A DNA stretch of 64,000 bases from Bacteroidota bacterium (lineage in GTDB: Bacteria > Bacteroidota > Bacteroidia > Chitinophagales > Chitinophagaceae). Made by a program: the position numbers and the translations under genes. The DNA lies in the NCBI GenBank assembly GCA_016868815.1, contig VGFQ01000012.1, forward strand, positions 16,028 to 80,027, in the 5' to 3' direction. Under the pieces are notes generated by a model that ran no database searches, had not been told where the DNA came from, and saw only the letters and a program-made list of their open reading frames with translations. Below, piece after piece: positions 1 through 9,890 of the stretch (its first letter is position 1; every line of letters starts with the position of its first letter).

Positions 1-3000
1 GGTACTTCACCCCTCAATCCGATTCAGGTAACACAGGCTTTTAGCAATGATCCGGCAGATAGGCCCTATCAGGATGTGGGCTTTGATGGGATGACGGACA
101 CCACCGAGCAGCGCATCCGCAACCCATACCTGGCCGACATCCGTAACGGCTTTGGGGCAGGCTCCAAAGCCTTCCTGGATGCGCGTACAGACCCATCCTC
201 TGACAATTTCCGCTACTACCGAGATGCTTTCTACGATAAGTCGAATACCGGCATCCTCGGCCGTTACAAACATTTCAACAGTCCGGAAGGGAACTCTCCG
301 GTTGCCACAGCCGGCTCCAGCGTTGCATCAGCCTTTACGATGTACCCGGACGGGGAAGATCTGAACCGAGACAATACCCTCAATGAAGCGGAAGAGTATT
401 TTCAATACCGCGTCGACATACGTCCTTCAGGCCACCCAGCCATGCAGGTAGGACAGAACTTCATCACAGACCGGAAGGTCGTCAACGTCCCCCTGGCAGA
501 CGGCACCCGTCAAGATCAGCTCTGGTATCAGTTCCGGGTGCCTGTCGCTAAATACGATCGAAAAGTGGGGCAGATCCCAGACTTCAAGTCGATTCGATTC
601 ATCCGCATGTTTATGACCGATTTTGAGGACTCCGCCGTCTTACGATTTGCCAAACTCGAACTCGTGCGCAACAACTGGCGCCGTTTCACCTATGCATTTG
701 ACACCAGCGGCCAGTACCGATCGATCGACCTTGTCGGGCCCACCACTTTCAATGTCACGGCGGTCAACATCGAAGAGAATGATAAGAGAGACCCAATCCC
801 TTACCGGATCCCGCCAGGGATTGAGCGGGTGCAAGCCTTGAGCAACGGCGGCATCAACATTCTACAAAATGAGCAGGCCCTCAGCATGTCGGTCTGCAAC
901 CTTCAGGAAGGTGATGCAAGAGGGGTATTCCGCAATCTCAACCTGGACATCCGCCAGTATCGCCGTCTCTCCATGTTCATCCACGCCGAGAGCCTCAAAG
1001 GACAGACAGCTATTCGAGACAAAGAATTGTGGGCTGTGGTCCGCATCGGTAACGACTTCATCAACAACTTCTACGAGCTGCGATATCCGCTGAAGCTGAC
1101 GGCTTTTGGCAGCGCCGACCCGAAAGATGTCTGGCCCGATGTGAATAGCCTGGACATCTCCTTGACCGACTTGGTACAACTCAAAACGGAACGGAACCTC
1201 AACAACAACAACCCAAACGCCATCTACCGCAGGCGGGTGGGAGAGAAGATCTACGGTATTGTTGGCAATCCGAACCTGGGGGAGGTCCGTGGCATCCTAG
1301 TGGGTATTGAAAATCTCCGGGATGCTAGTGGCGGCCGGCCCGTCTGCGCGGAAGTATGGATCAACGAGCTAAGGCTTTCCGAGATCGACCAGTCGGGCGG
1401 CTGGGCAGCCGTCGGCCAGGTAAACATGCAACTCTCAGACCTGGGTACGGTCTCCCTCTCCGGAAATGTCCACACCCGTGGCTTCGGCCAGCTGGAGCAA
1501 CGCGTCATGGAACGCTTTCGCGACGATTTTACTCAGTTTGATGCTTCTGCGAATCTGCAGCTTGGCAAGCTGTTGCCTAAGGGCTTGGGGCTACAGATCC
1601 CCTTCTTTGCCAACTTCTCCCACGTCTCCAGCACGCCTCAGTTCGATCCATATGACAAAGACGTGCTGCTCAGGGATAAAATTCGTGCCTTTGGCACCAG
1701 AAGCGATTCGATCCGATCTGAGTCGATAGACTTCACCAGCATCCGGACCATCAACTTCAACAATGTCCGGCTTTCGCCTCCTCAGGATGGGAAGGCAAAG
1801 CCCTGGAGCCTGTCCAACTTCGACGTCAGCTATTCCTATACCAGCACCCGGCAGTACAATCCACTCATAGAGTTGAATGAGGTGACCCGTCAACTTGGTG
1901 GCCTCGGGTACAACTACGTTAGTCAGGCTAAGTATCTGGAGCCATTCAAGAAGCTGCGCATGCCTAAGGCGAAGGTGCTCGACGCCGTACGTGCCTTCAA
2001 CATAAACCCCACCCCCAATCTCCTTGGCTTCCGATGGGATGCGCGCCGGCAGTTTGGTGCCATCCGTCCGCGCAATGTCGGCGGTGGGCCCTATAAGATC
2101 CCGGAGACCTATGACAAGTATTTTGTGATGGACCGCGTGTATAACATGCGCTGGGATCTCACCAAGACCTTCAACATCGACTTCAAGGCTACGAATAATT
2201 CACGCGTCGACGAGCCCTCCGGCCGCATCGACTCCAAATTCAAGAAAGACACGCTTTGGCGGAATACGCTTCGCGGTGGACGCAACACCCTCTACAATCA
2301 AAGCCTGGACCTGACCTATAACCTGCCTACCAACCTCTTGCCGCTGCTCGACTGGACGACGGCCAACCTGGCCTATCGCAATACCTATGGCTGGATAGGG
2401 GCTTCCAGGCTCGCAATAGAGTTAGGCAACTCCCTTCAAAACAGTCATCAGAAAGGAGCTACCCTAGAATTGAACTTCCAACAACTCTACGCCAAGTCGC
2501 GGCTGCTGCGGGCGGCAGCAGAGCCCGCGTCGGCAGAAGCGCCGCCTGCCGTGCAGCCGGACCCTGCAAAAAAAGAGCTCGATACGGCCTCCACCCGAAA
2601 GGCCCGGAAGGCCGCCCGAAAGGCAAAGAAGATGCAGGGCAAGCCAACCGCCAAGCGCCGCCTCCCCAAGGCCACGGCCCAGCCTCTCGCAGCAGACACC
2701 ACGTTAGCCCGGAAAGCAGTCAGCTCCCAGCAGAAAATCGACCGTATCAAAGAAAGAAAAGCACGAAAAGCAGCTCGGAAGGCGAAAAGGAAAGAAAAGA
2801 AGCTTCAGCGGCTCCAGGAGCAAAAAGAAGTAACCGTCAGCCCGTTTGCCCGGGCCATCCTCGGCGTGCTGACTTCCATGAAGCGGGCCGGCCTCACGTA
2901 CAATGAAGGGGCTACAACTTTCTTGCCCGGATGGACCGACAGCACGCGGGCCTTGGGCAACAACTTCCAAAGTATGGCGCCGGGGATGGGCTTTATCATG

Positions 3001-4275
3001 GGCCGACAGCCCGACAGCAACTGGCTGAAAAATGCAGCCTCCCGTGGGCTGATTAGTAAGGACCCCATGCTGAACAACATGTTCCGCCAGACCTATGAAC
3101 AGCGGCTGGGAATCAATGCGCAGCTAGAGCCGGCCCGCGACCTGCAGATCGACTTGAACCTTGACCGCACCCTCAGTAAAAACTACACCTCCCTCTTCAA
3201 GGATACGGTTGGCACCGGTCAGTTCTCCAACCTCAGCCCCTATTCGGGGGGGGGATTTTCCATGACCTACGTATCCTTTCAGACGCTGTTCCGGAAGGTA
3301 GACCCAAATGTTGTCAGCCAGACCTTCCAGGAATTCGAAAGAAACAGGCTCGTGCTCTCCAAGCGCCTGGGGGAGGCCAACGGCTATAGCAAGACGGCAG
3401 GGGTGGATGGATATTACAAGGGATATGGCCGCTATGCGCAGGACGTGCTGATCCCTTCCTTCATCGCAGCCTATACGGGAAAGGACCCAGGTGCCGTCGG
3501 CCTACTAAAGACGGGCGCAGGCGACTATGTCCGCTCCAACCCCTTCAGCGCTTATCTGCCCAGGCCTAACTGGCGACTAACATACAATGGACTCAGCCGT
3601 CTGCCGGCCATGGAGCAGTATTTCACCAATTTCAGCCTCACCCATGGATATACCAGCTCGTTGGGGATGAATAGCTTCAACTCAGCACTGCTCTTCCTGG
3701 ATGACCTCGGCTATGGTTATCCTTCGTTCATCGACTCCGTCTCGGGCAATTTTATACCATACTTCCTAGTGCCCAATGTGACCATCCAGGAGCAGTTTGC
3801 TCCTTTGATCGGGATCGACTTCTCCACGCCCGGGCAGTTCTCAGGAAGATTGGAGTATAAGAAGAGCCGGAACCTGAGCCTGAGCCTAGTCGACTTTCAA
3901 CTCAGCGAAGTGTTGTCTACAGAAGCCACCCTCGGCATCCGATGGCGCAAACGCGGATTCCCCCTGCCGTTCACCATCCGCATCGGCAAAAAAGGGCCTG
4001 CCAAAGAGCTGGAGAATGACATCACATTCACCTTAGACGTGAGCATTCGAGACGACATGAACTCCAACAGTCGCCTGGACCAGTCCAACGCCTTTGCAAC
4101 CGGAGGCCAGCGGATCCTGACTATCCGGCCAACGATCGACTATGTCTTAAGCAACCGCATCAACCTCCAGCTCTACTTCGACCAGAAGCGGGTCAATCCA
4201 TATATTTCCAGTTCAGCGCCCCTTGTAAACACACGGGGGGGCGTACAGGTACGGGTGAGCCTGGCACAGCAGTAG
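1..4275 (+). CDS. sprA: Cell surface protein SprA, C-terminal part (5' end outside window)
   Basis: The reading frame is open from base 1, so this is a 3' fragment of 1424 codons; the ORF-track start at 76 is an internal GTG. SprA is the giant outer-membrane beta-barrel that forms the type IX secretion translocon and is needed for gliding in Bacteroidota. Full family members are about 2400 residues, so roughly 40 percent is missing upstream. Family-typical segments are PYQDVGFDGM near the left edge and YPDGEDLNRDN at about bases 350-380, followed by long stretches of alternating aromatic and polar strands up to the C-terminus (QVRVSLAQQ). An unusual Ala/Lys/Arg-rich insertion lies at about 2500-2835, with RKARKAARKAK occurring twice. 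A run of nine G at 3246-3254 stays in frame. The family call is firm; the role of the basic insertion is unknown. Confidence 0.95.
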   Translation, partial: GTSPLNPIQVTQAFSNDPADRPYQDVGFDGMTDTTEQRIRNPYLADIRNGFGAGSKAFLDARTDPSSDNFRYYRDAFYDKSNTGILGRYKHFNSPEGNSPVATAGSSVASAFTMYPDGEDLNRDNTLNEAEEYFQYRVDIRPSGHPAMQVGQNFITDRKVVNVPLADGTRQDQLWYQFRVPVAKYDRKVGQIPDFKSIRFIRMFMTDFEDSAVLRFAKLELVRNNWRRFTYAFDTSGQYRSIDLVGPTTFNVTAVNIEENDKRDPIPYRIPPGIERVQALSNGGINILQNEQALSMSVCNLQEGDARGVFRNLNLDIRQYRRLSMFIHAESLKGQTAIRDKELWAVVRIGNDFINNFYELRYPLKLTAFGSADPKDVWPDVNSLDISLTDLVQLKTERNLNNNNPNAIYRRRVGEKIYGIVGNPNLGEVRGILVGIENLRDASGGRPVCAEVWINELRLSEIDQSGGWAAVGQVNMQLSDLGTVSLSGNVHTRGFGQLEQRVMERFRDDFTQFDASANLQLGKLLPKGLGLQIPFFANFSHVSSTPQFDPYDKDVLLRDKIRAFGTRSDSIRSESIDFTSIRTINFNNVRLSPPQDGKAKPWSLSNFDVSYSYTSTRQYNPLIELNEVTRQLGGLGYNYVSQAKYLEPFKKLRMPKAKVLDAVRAFNINPTPNLLGFRWDARRQFGAIRPRNVGGGPYKIPETYDKYFVMDRVYNMRWDLTKTFNIDFKATNNSRVDEPSGRIDSKFKKDTLWRNTLRGGRNTLYNQSLDLTYNLPTNLLPLLDWTTANLAYRNTYGWIGASRLAIELGNSLQNSHQKGATLELNFQQLYAKSRLLRAAAEPASAEAPPAVQPDPAKKELDTASTRKARKAARKAKKMQGKPTAKRRLPKATAQPLAADTTLARKAVSSQQKIDRIKERKARKAARKAKRKEKKLQRLQEQKEVTVSPFARAILGVLTSMKRAGLTYNEGATTFLPGWTDSTRALGNNFQSMAPGMGFIMGRQPDSNWLKNAASRGLISKDPMLNNMFRQTYEQRLGINAQLEPARDLQIDLNLDRTLSKNYTSLFKDTVGTGQFSNLSPYSGGGFSMTYVSFQTLFRKVDPNVVSQTFQEFERNRLVLSKRLGEANGYSKTAGVDGYYKGYGRYAQDVLIPSFIAAYTGKDPGAVGLLKTGAGDYVRSNPFSAYLPRPNWRLTYNGLSRLPAMEQYFTNFSLTHGYTSSLGMNSFNSALLFLDDLGYGYPSFIDSVSGNFIPYFLVPNVTIQEQFAPLIGIDFSTPGQFSGRLEYKKSRNLSLSLVDFQLSEVLSTEATLGIRWRKRGFPLPFTIRIGKKGPAKELENDITFTLDVSIRDDMNSNSRLDQSNAFATGGQRILTIRPTIDYVLSNRINLQLYFDQKRVNPYISSSAPLVNTRGGVQVRVSLAQQ
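2596..2787 (+). repeat. Basic repeat inside sprA (two RKARKAARKAK units)
   Basis: The 11-residue unit RKARKAARKAK is encoded at 2596-2628 and again at 2755-2787. The two copies use different codons, so the similarity is at protein level and not a recent DNA duplication. The stretch around them is rich in Lys, Arg, Ala and Gln and is predicted to be helical or disordered, unlike the surrounding beta-strand sequence. Confidence 0.8.
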
Positions 4276-4286
4276 CCCTTTGATAT

Positions 4287-5039
4287 TCATTTCTTCAGGT
4301 AAAAAGAGTTGGCTTGTGCCGTGCATGTCATGACGATTTCGTTGATGCATACATGTGCCGGCGTGCCGGCGCAGTAATGCACAATGTCTGCGACATCCTT
4401 CGCGACGAGGGGCTCATATCCGGCATATACGGCCGATGCCTGAGTGGCGTCTCCTTTGAATCGGACGAGTGAAAATTCAGTCTCAGCAGCCCCCGGGTGC
4501 ACCGCAGTCACGCGGACCCCGTGTCTGAGGAAGTCTGCCCGCATCGACTTGCTGAGTGCATCCAGCGCGTGCTTGGAGGCACAATATCCATTGCCTTTTT
4601 CATATACTTCTTTGCCGGCGATGGATCCGATGTTTAGAATATGCCCGCCGGGTTTGCGGAGCAGTGGCCACACAGCCCGCGTCACATACATCACACCTTT
4701 GACATTCGTATCGAGCATGGTATCCCAGTCATCCAGGCTGGCTTCTTCGAAATAGTCGCGCCCCAGCGCCAGCCCGGCATTATTGACGAGTACGTCGACT
4801 GCTCTCCATGCTGCGGGCAGCGATGCGATCGCGTCAAACACCGTCCGCCGGTCTCGTACGTCGAAGGGCAATGGCCATGCCGTACCCTCTTTTGCATTGT
4901 TGATATCTTTAGCCAGTGCTTGCAGCCTATCTTCACGTCGTCCTGTTAGGATGAGGCGATCGCCCGAGGAGGCAAACGTGTTGGCGATGGCATGACCGAA
5001 TCCAGAAGTGGCGCCGGTGATGAGGATTGTCCTGTTCAT
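4287..5039 (-). CDS. SDR family NAD(P)-dependent oxidoreductase (YdfG-like)
   Basis: A 250-residue classical short-chain dehydrogenase. It has the cofactor motif TGATSGFG at the N-terminus, NNAG in the central strand, the catalytic Ser in NIGSIAG and the YCASK active-site motif. Overall it resembles the YdfG group, which oxidises short 3-hydroxy acids such as L-allo-threonine and serine, but the substrate cannot be fixed from sequence. The start was moved from the ORF-track Met at 5150 to the Met at 5039 because the family begins directly at the Rossmann strand (MNRTILITGA). It converges on sprA with 11 bases between the two stops, and about 200 bases separate it from the hydrolase upstream. 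Confidence 0.9.
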   Translation of the reverse strand: MNRTILITGATSGFGHAIANTFASSGDRLILTGRREDRLQALAKDINNAKEGTAWPLPFDVRDRRTVFDAIASLPAAWRAVDVLVNNAGLALGRDYFEEASLDDWDTMLDTNVKGVMYVTRAVWPLLRKPGGHILNIGSIAGKEVYEKGNGYCASKHALDALSKSMRADFLRHGVRVTAVHPGAAETEFSLVRFKGDATQASAVYAGYEPLVAKDVADIVHYCAGTPAHVCINEIVMTCTAQANSFYLKK

Positions 5040-5242
5040 ATGTGTGATTACTGGATGAGGGTGGATGTGCCTTTTCGGTAGATGGTATTCCCCAGGTAGT
5101 CGCTGCTCTGTACCTGCCGTGGAACCCGCGCCTAAATATTCATAGCTCATTTCTCCGCCGGATATATATCTCGCCTCTGCAGCAACCCCGAGCAGGCGTA
5201 AAAAAAAATATGAATATAGTGGGGTATTTCTTCAACGCATAT

Positions 5243-6046
5243 TTATCTATCGGAGAGGAAGGAAGTCAGAAATGCAACCAGCTGCTTCGGGCATTCTTTC
5301 ATGCCCATGTGGGCTATATCTGCCCAGATGGCCTTCTGTGCAGTGGGCAACCCTGCTATTTGGGGCAGGATTTCTTCTAACGGTACGGCCTTGTCGAGTG
5401 CACCGGCGAGGAAGCCTGCCGCCCAACGGGAATCTTGCAAGTACTGCTGTCTGTCGGGGCGGTCCATCATGGCCCGGTAGTGAGCGATCAGCACCGCTGG
5501 GCTCGCCCATTCTAGCGCGTGTTGGAGGTGTTTCTGGATGATGGATGGGTGGGCTGCTGCAAAGGCAGGGGCATAGAGGGCCGGGATGGTCTCTCGGAGA
5601 AAGGCGGCGGCCCCGTATGTCTCCATAAATCGGATGCTGCGGACTCTCTGGGTGCGTTTGCTCTCACTGTCGGGCATGGCGGTAGAATGCAGCAGTACCA
5701 GGCCATGGATCCGTTCCGGATGTCTTTCTGCAAAGGCGAGGGACAGATACCCTCCCATGCTATGTCCGAGGAGGGTGCAGGCATGGATCTTCGCGTCTGT
5801 CAGGGTCTCCAACAGCTGGTCAGCCATGTATTCCAGGGATAGATATTCGTCGTGAAGATAGGTCCATTCCTGTCCATCGCAGCCTGGCAGGGTTGGCACG
5901 ATCACCTCGGCTGTTTCGGAGAGCTCGTGCAGGATGTTGTCCCAGATGCGTCCATCTTCTCCAAAGCCGTGCAGGCCTACGAGCCAAGGTCCTTCGCCGA
6001 GACGGCGGTAGGTGAGGGGTTTGTGGGATGCAGCTGCTTGGCCCAT
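5243..6046 (-). CDS. Alpha/beta fold hydrolase
   Basis: A 267-residue cytoplasmic alpha/beta hydrolase. The oxyanion-hole strand LVGLHGFGEDGRIWD is near residue 25, the nucleophile elbow GHSMGG near residue 95, and the C-terminal His lies in ADIAHMGMKECP. This arrangement is typical of carboxylesterase or BioH/MenH-like enzymes; no lid or extra domain is evident and the substrate is unknown. It starts six bases after the stop of the DUF4105 gene and on the same strand, so the two are probably cotranscribed. The first Met of the ORF gives a normal family N-terminus. Confidence 0.85.
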   Translation of the reverse strand: MGQAAASHKPLTYRRLGEGPWLVGLHGFGEDGRIWDNILHELSETAEVIVPTLPGCDGQEWTYLHDEYLSLEYMADQLLETLTDAKIHACTLLGHSMGGYLSLAFAERHPERIHGLVLLHSTAMPDSESKRTQRVRSIRFMETYGAAAFLRETIPALYAPAFAAAHPSIIQKHLQHALEWASPAVLIAHYRAMMDRPDRQQYLQDSRWAAGFLAGALDKAVPLEEILPQIAGLPTAQKAIWADIAHMGMKECPKQLVAFLTSFLSDR

Positions 6047-6052
6047 CTATGG

Positions 6053-7216
6053 TCAGGGGATAGGCTGCATGAGCCGGTAGGCCCTCCATCCTTGCCATAA
6101 GACCAGCGGAAAGAGGGCCGAGTTCAGTTGTTGTGGCAAAAAATTCCAGCCGACTGCGATGAGTATGGAGAGGAGGAAGACCGATTGAAAATAGCCCCTG
6201 ACAAGCTTTGTGTGAGAGGAGCGTCGAAAAGCAGCGATGAGATGGGAGGGTAAAGCCCAGGCGAGGTTGAGGTTGTCTCTACAGGATGCATGGTCTGTAC
6301 CCGTCCACATGAATACTAAGAGCAAGCCTAACAGGCCGGTGGTGAAAAAAAGGAAGAAGTCGGCAACTGACAGGCATCGTTGCGCCCATTGCTGCCTGCT
6401 CATCGACAGCAGTACCATGCAGGCCAGTATGGCGGAGAAGGCCCATAGAGTAGGTGAGCTGCGTGTCGGCGCCGTCGCTGCCGAAATCTGGCGGTCGAGG
6501 ATGACTTTCTTTTCTGAAACAATCGTGCCGCTGGCATCTTTTGAGCTGTCGATGGCCTTTTCCAGGAAGTCCGGGAGAAACATGGCTTGCGCGTTGGTCA
6601 TCGGCTGGTCGATGCGCGAGCCTAGGAGGATGTCGATGCCGAGGGCTGACCAGTGTTGTTGGTTTTTGTCAAGATAGACATGCAATTGGTTGCGGAATGT
6701 CTGGCTGCTGTCTTCAAGGATTGGGCTGGTATGGATGGAGGTCGCTTCCTGGCCCAGGATCAGGTCGCGCAGCCGTGTCGTACAGTTATCATAGAGAAAG
6801 TCGTACTTGTAAAAACGATTCTCTGGCCGGAGGTTTTCTGCCAGGAAGGACTGCATCTTTTTATCTCGGCCGGGGTGCAGTCGTAGCACCTGCTCGGTGA
6901 TGCCCCTTCCTTCGACCACATAGGCATATTGGAAGTAGGTGAAGGATTCCTGGTCGAGGAAATAGAGCAGTTTGCCCCGGACGAAATGAAGGTAGAAGTC
7001 GGGGTCACTGAAGTTAAACACCCCGAAATTATATACGATGTCGGTACCTGCACTGCTGTCGATGATGCGCAGGGCGCTGTGACCGAAGGTGGAGTAGAGC
7101 TCGGCACCTGGGCTGCAGGTCAGCAGGCTGATGCGGAGCCCTGAGTGGTCGGGTTGCGGTTGTGCCCTGCCGGGTTGTCCTATGCCCAGGAGGAAGAGTG
7201 CGATCAGCAGACGCAT
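6053..7216 (-). CDS. DUF4105 domain membrane protein
   Basis: A 387-residue envelope protein with an N-terminal signal peptide (MRLLIALFLLGIG then GRAQ). The DUF4105 core follows: FGHSALRI, YNFGVFNF and the stretch with YDNCTTRLRD. The last third carries hydrophobic membrane segments (about residues 265-285, 300-325 and 345-365). DUF4105 proteins of Bacteroidota are uncharacterised and probably act at the inner membrane with the conserved domain facing the periplasm. The His and Cys in FGHS and DNCTTR are suggestive of a hydrolase-type site, but this is inference. The start at 7216 was chosen because it opens the signal peptide; the longer ORF would overlap the divergent gene. Confidence 0.8.
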   Translation of the reverse strand: MRLLIALFLLGIGQPGRAQPQPDHSGLRISLLTCSPGAELYSTFGHSALRIIDSSAGTDIVYNFGVFNFSDPDFYLHFVRGKLLYFLDQESFTYFQYAYVVEGRGITEQVLRLHPGRDKKMQSFLAENLRPENRFYKYDFLYDNCTTRLRDLILGQEATSIHTSPILEDSSQTFRNQLHVYLDKNQQHWSALGIDILLGSRIDQPMTNAQAMFLPDFLEKAIDSSKDASGTIVSEKKVILDRQISAATAPTRSSPTLWAFSAILACMVLLSMSRQQWAQRCLSVADFFLFFTTGLLGLLLVFMWTGTDHASCRDNLNLAWALPSHLIAAFRRSSHTKLVRGYFQSVFLLSILIAVGWNFLPQQLNSALFPLVLWQGWRAYRLMQPIP

Positions 7217-7263
7217 ACTTAAATGTAGCAAATTAGGGGTATGTATTTTGCTGGCCTTCGGAT

Positions 7264-8325
7264 ATGCCGGCAGAGTCATTAATTTCACTTCTTGAAGCCG
7301 TTTCCATGTTCCTACTTCCGCAAGCCTGTCTTCCATGGTGCATCTTCCTCATCCTCACCGCCTTTGCCTGTCGGAAGCCGGAGAGAGATGCTATGCCGGA
7401 GCCGACTCCTCCGCAGGCGCCAGATCCCACGACCCTTAAGGGCCCAATGGTCTTCCAGTCGAATTTCGAGGCAGGCTGTTCCATAGTGCCGTATGGGTCT
7501 GTCAACGACCGGATCATTGGCAAGGACAATAGTTTATCGACGCTGAGCGACTGGGATATGCTGGAGACGACGGTGCTTTCTTCCCGGCCCTACTTCAACT
7601 ACAATGGTGGCGACAGCGGTCTGCGGGCTGCCAGACTGACGCCAGATCCCCTTCAACCTGCCAATCGCGTCTTGCACTTCCGTCTGCACAACACCTGGTT
7701 GGATGGGGGCTCCTACCGGGGTCGGGTGCAGTATGAGTTCTACAATGTCCGCAAGGGCTACAAAGAATATTTCCAGTCGGTGCGCATATTCCTCCCTGTG
7801 GCTGAGTTTGAAGCCTTGCGCAAATACCCTGCCTCCATCAGCTGGCTGACCATAGTGGAGATCTGGAACAACATCACCTGGAGCCAAACTGTGCCCAACC
7901 GCTATCGGTTGACTTTGGGGATCGGTAAACTGGTGCCGACGGAGAGTGACCTGTGTTTTATTTTGGATGGGCAGGACTGCGAGCTTTTTGCCGATGGCAG
8001 CCAGAAGTACACAACCCTCTGGACGCGACAGGCCCCGACTGTCAAGGTGCCTGTCGGCAAATGGTTCACGATGGAGTTTTGGTTCAAGGAAGGCAACCGA
8101 GAGAACGGTCGGTTTTGGATGTCTATTCAGCCCGATGGTGGGGCGCGTCAGATTGTTTTTGATGTGACTCATTTCACGCATGCCAGCACCGATCTGGCGC
8201 CGGATGGCCTGACGCATGTCAATCCAATGAAGCTATACACTTCAAAGCCCTTGATGGACTATCTCCGCCAGCAGGGGCTCTCACTGAATATTTACTGGGA
8301 CGATATCAGGCTCTGGGCTCGCTAA
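7264..8325 (+). CDS. Secreted or lipoprotein jelly-roll protein, polysaccharide lyase-like
   Basis: A 353-residue exported protein. A hydrophobic signal ends in LILTAFAC, which could serve as a weak lipobox; a shorter start at 7306 would put the signal directly at the N-terminus. A Pro-rich linker (PEPTPPQAPDP) leads into a beta-rich domain with many aromatic residues and the closing strand NIYWDDIRLWA. Such closing strands are seen in concanavalin-like jelly rolls of the Polysacc_lyase (heparin lyase I-like) and glucuronan lyase groups. I cannot identify catalytic residues with certainty, so carbohydrate binding or cleavage is only a suggestion. It is transcribed away from the DUF4105 gene and stops nine bases before the guaB stop on the opposite strand. 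Confidence 0.65.
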   Translation: MPAESLISLLEAVSMFLLPQACLPWCIFLILTAFACRKPERDAMPEPTPPQAPDPTTLKGPMVFQSNFEAGCSIVPYGSVNDRIIGKDNSLSTLSDWDMLETTVLSSRPYFNYNGGDSGLRAARLTPDPLQPANRVLHFRLHNTWLDGGSYRGRVQYEFYNVRKGYKEYFQSVRIFLPVAEFEALRKYPASISWLTIVEIWNNITWSQTVPNRYRLTLGIGKLVPTESDLCFILDGQDCELFADGSQKYTTLWTRQAPTVKVPVGKWFTMEFWFKEGNRENGRFWMSIQPDGGARQIVFDVTHFTHASTDLAPDGLTHVNPMKLYTSKPLMDYLRQQGLSLNIYWDDIRLWAR

Positions 8326-8334
8326 ATTATTTTT

Positions 8335-9828
8335 TTAACGGCTGTAGTTGGGGGCTTCCTTGGTGATGACCACGTCGTGTGCATGGCTTTCCTTCATGCC
8401 GGCATTGGTGATCATGATAAAGCGAGCTTTTTGCAGGGCTGCGATGTCGGGAGCCCCACAATAGCCCATGCCTGAGCGAAGTCCTCCGGAGAACTGCGCC
8501 ACGACTTCGCTGAGGTATCCCTTGTAGGGTACCCGTCCTTCAATTCCTTCCGGCACCAACTTCTTGGTACCCGCCTTGGCGTCCTGGAAGTAGCGGTCGC
8601 TGCTGCCCTGCTGCATTGCGCCAATTGATCCCATGCCGCGGTATTGTTTGAATTTGCGGCCTTCGTAGATAATGGTTTCTCCGGGGCTTTCCTCTACGCC
8701 GGCGAAGATGCTGCCCATCATGACAGCGGATGCTCCTGCGGCAATAGCTTTCACCACATCTCCCGTATATCGGATGCCACCGTCGGCTATGAGGGGGATT
8801 TGCCTTTTCCGGAGGGCGCCGGCGGCTCCTAGGATGGCGGTAATCTGTGGCACGCCTGCTCCTGCCACGATCCTTGTGGTACAGATGGATCCAGGTCCGA
8901 TGCCTACTTTCACAGCATCGGCGCCGGCGTCTGCCAGGGCGATGGCACCTTCGGCGGTGGCGATGTTGCCAGCGATGATCGGTAGGTGTGGAAAGCGCTT
9001 CTTCAGGGCTTTGAGGGCGTCTATGACTCCTTTGGAATGGCCATGAGCGCTGTCTAGGCAGACGATGTCCACCCCATTCTGCTGCAGCGCAGCGGCTCGC
9101 TCCATGAGGTCGGAGGTGATGCCCAGGGCGGCGCCTACGCGGAGCCTGCCGAGATGGTCTTTGACGGCATGCGGGAAACTTTGCTGTTGGAGGATGTCCC
9201 GATAGGTGATCAACCCGATGAGTTTACCATTGCGGCCTACCACGGGTAGTTTCTCGATGCGGTGTTTCTGCAGGATCTTCTCTGCTTTTTTCAGGTCGGT
9301 TCCTTCGGGTGCCGTTATGAGTCCTTCAGAGGTCATGACGTCGGAGACTTTCCGGTGCGTGTCGGTCTCAAACCGAAGGTCCCGATTGGTGAGGATACCG
9401 ACCAACTTGCCCTGGTTATTGACGATCGGGATCCCTCCGATGCGGTTTTCGCGCATCAGACGTTGGGCGTCTCCGATGGTGGCGTTTTCCTGCAACGTCA
9501 CGGGATCTATAATCAGCCAACTCTCGCTTCGCTTCACCTGCCGTACCTGTTCGGCTTGCGCTTCGATTCTCATGTTTTTATGGAGGATGCCGATACCTCC
9601 TTCGCGGGCCAGGGCCATGGCCATCTGCGACTCTGTGACTGTATCCATGGCGGCCGAGAGGAATGGTACTTTCAGGGAGATCTCTCTGGTGATGCGGGAG
9701 GTAAGGTCGATCTCTCGAGGGAGTACTTCGGAATAGGCGGGGCAGAGGAGGACATCATCAAACGTGAGGCCTTCCCCGAAAAAGCGCTCGGCTATCTCGG
9801 CCGGGAGGGATTGTTTTTTAGGTGCCAT
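8335..9828 (-). CDS. guaB: Inosine-5'-monophosphate dehydrogenase
   Basis: A 497-residue IMPDH, which oxidises IMP to XMP with NAD as the committed step of guanine nucleotide synthesis. The N-terminal barrel segment [15 protein letters not shown] is followed by two CBS domains at about residues 100-215 (IGGIPIVNN and IEKLPVV). The catalytic Cys is in GSICTTRIV at about residue 310, and the flap region contains [10 protein letters not shown]. Length and domain order are standard for bacterial IMPDH. It is monocistronic as far as visible, with about 60 bases to the dprA stop upstream. Confidence 0.98.
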   Translation of the reverse strand: MAPKKQSLPAEIAERFFGEGLTFDDVLLCPAYSEVLPREIDLTSRITREISLKVPFLSAAMDTVTESQMAMALAREGGIGILHKNMRIEAQAEQVRQVKRSESWLIIDPVTLQENATIGDAQRLMRENRIGGIPIVNNQGKLVGILTNRDLRFETDTHRKVSDVMTSEGLITAPEGTDLKKAEKILQKHRIEKLPVVGRNGKLIGLITYRDILQQQSFPHAVKDHLGRLRVGAALGITSDLMERAAALQQNGVDIVCLDSAHGHSKGVIDALKALKKRFPHLPIIAGNIATAEGAIALADAGADAVKVGIGPGSICTTRIVAGAGVPQITAILGAAGALRKRQIPLIADGGIRYTGDVVKAIAAGASAVMMGSIFAGVEESPGETIIYEGRKFKQYRGMGSIGAMQQGSSDRYFQDAKAGTKKLVPEGIEGRVPYKGYLSEVVAQFSGGLRSGMGYCGAPDIAALQKARFIMITNAGMKESHAHDVVITKEAPNYSR

Positions 9829-9890
9829 CGGTAAAGTTACGCATTGGTTCAGTTATAGCTTACCATAGGAGGCTGGTGTGGACAAACTTG

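Noticed and set aside
5160-5215. Terminator with A/T run near 5200
   Set aside because: The stem is short and mismatched, and the run lies on the wrong side for the minus-strand hydrolase gene.
7534-8217. 227-residue minus-strand ORF
   Set aside because: Opposite the secreted jelly-roll gene, which has a signal and a coherent domain; the ORF has neither.
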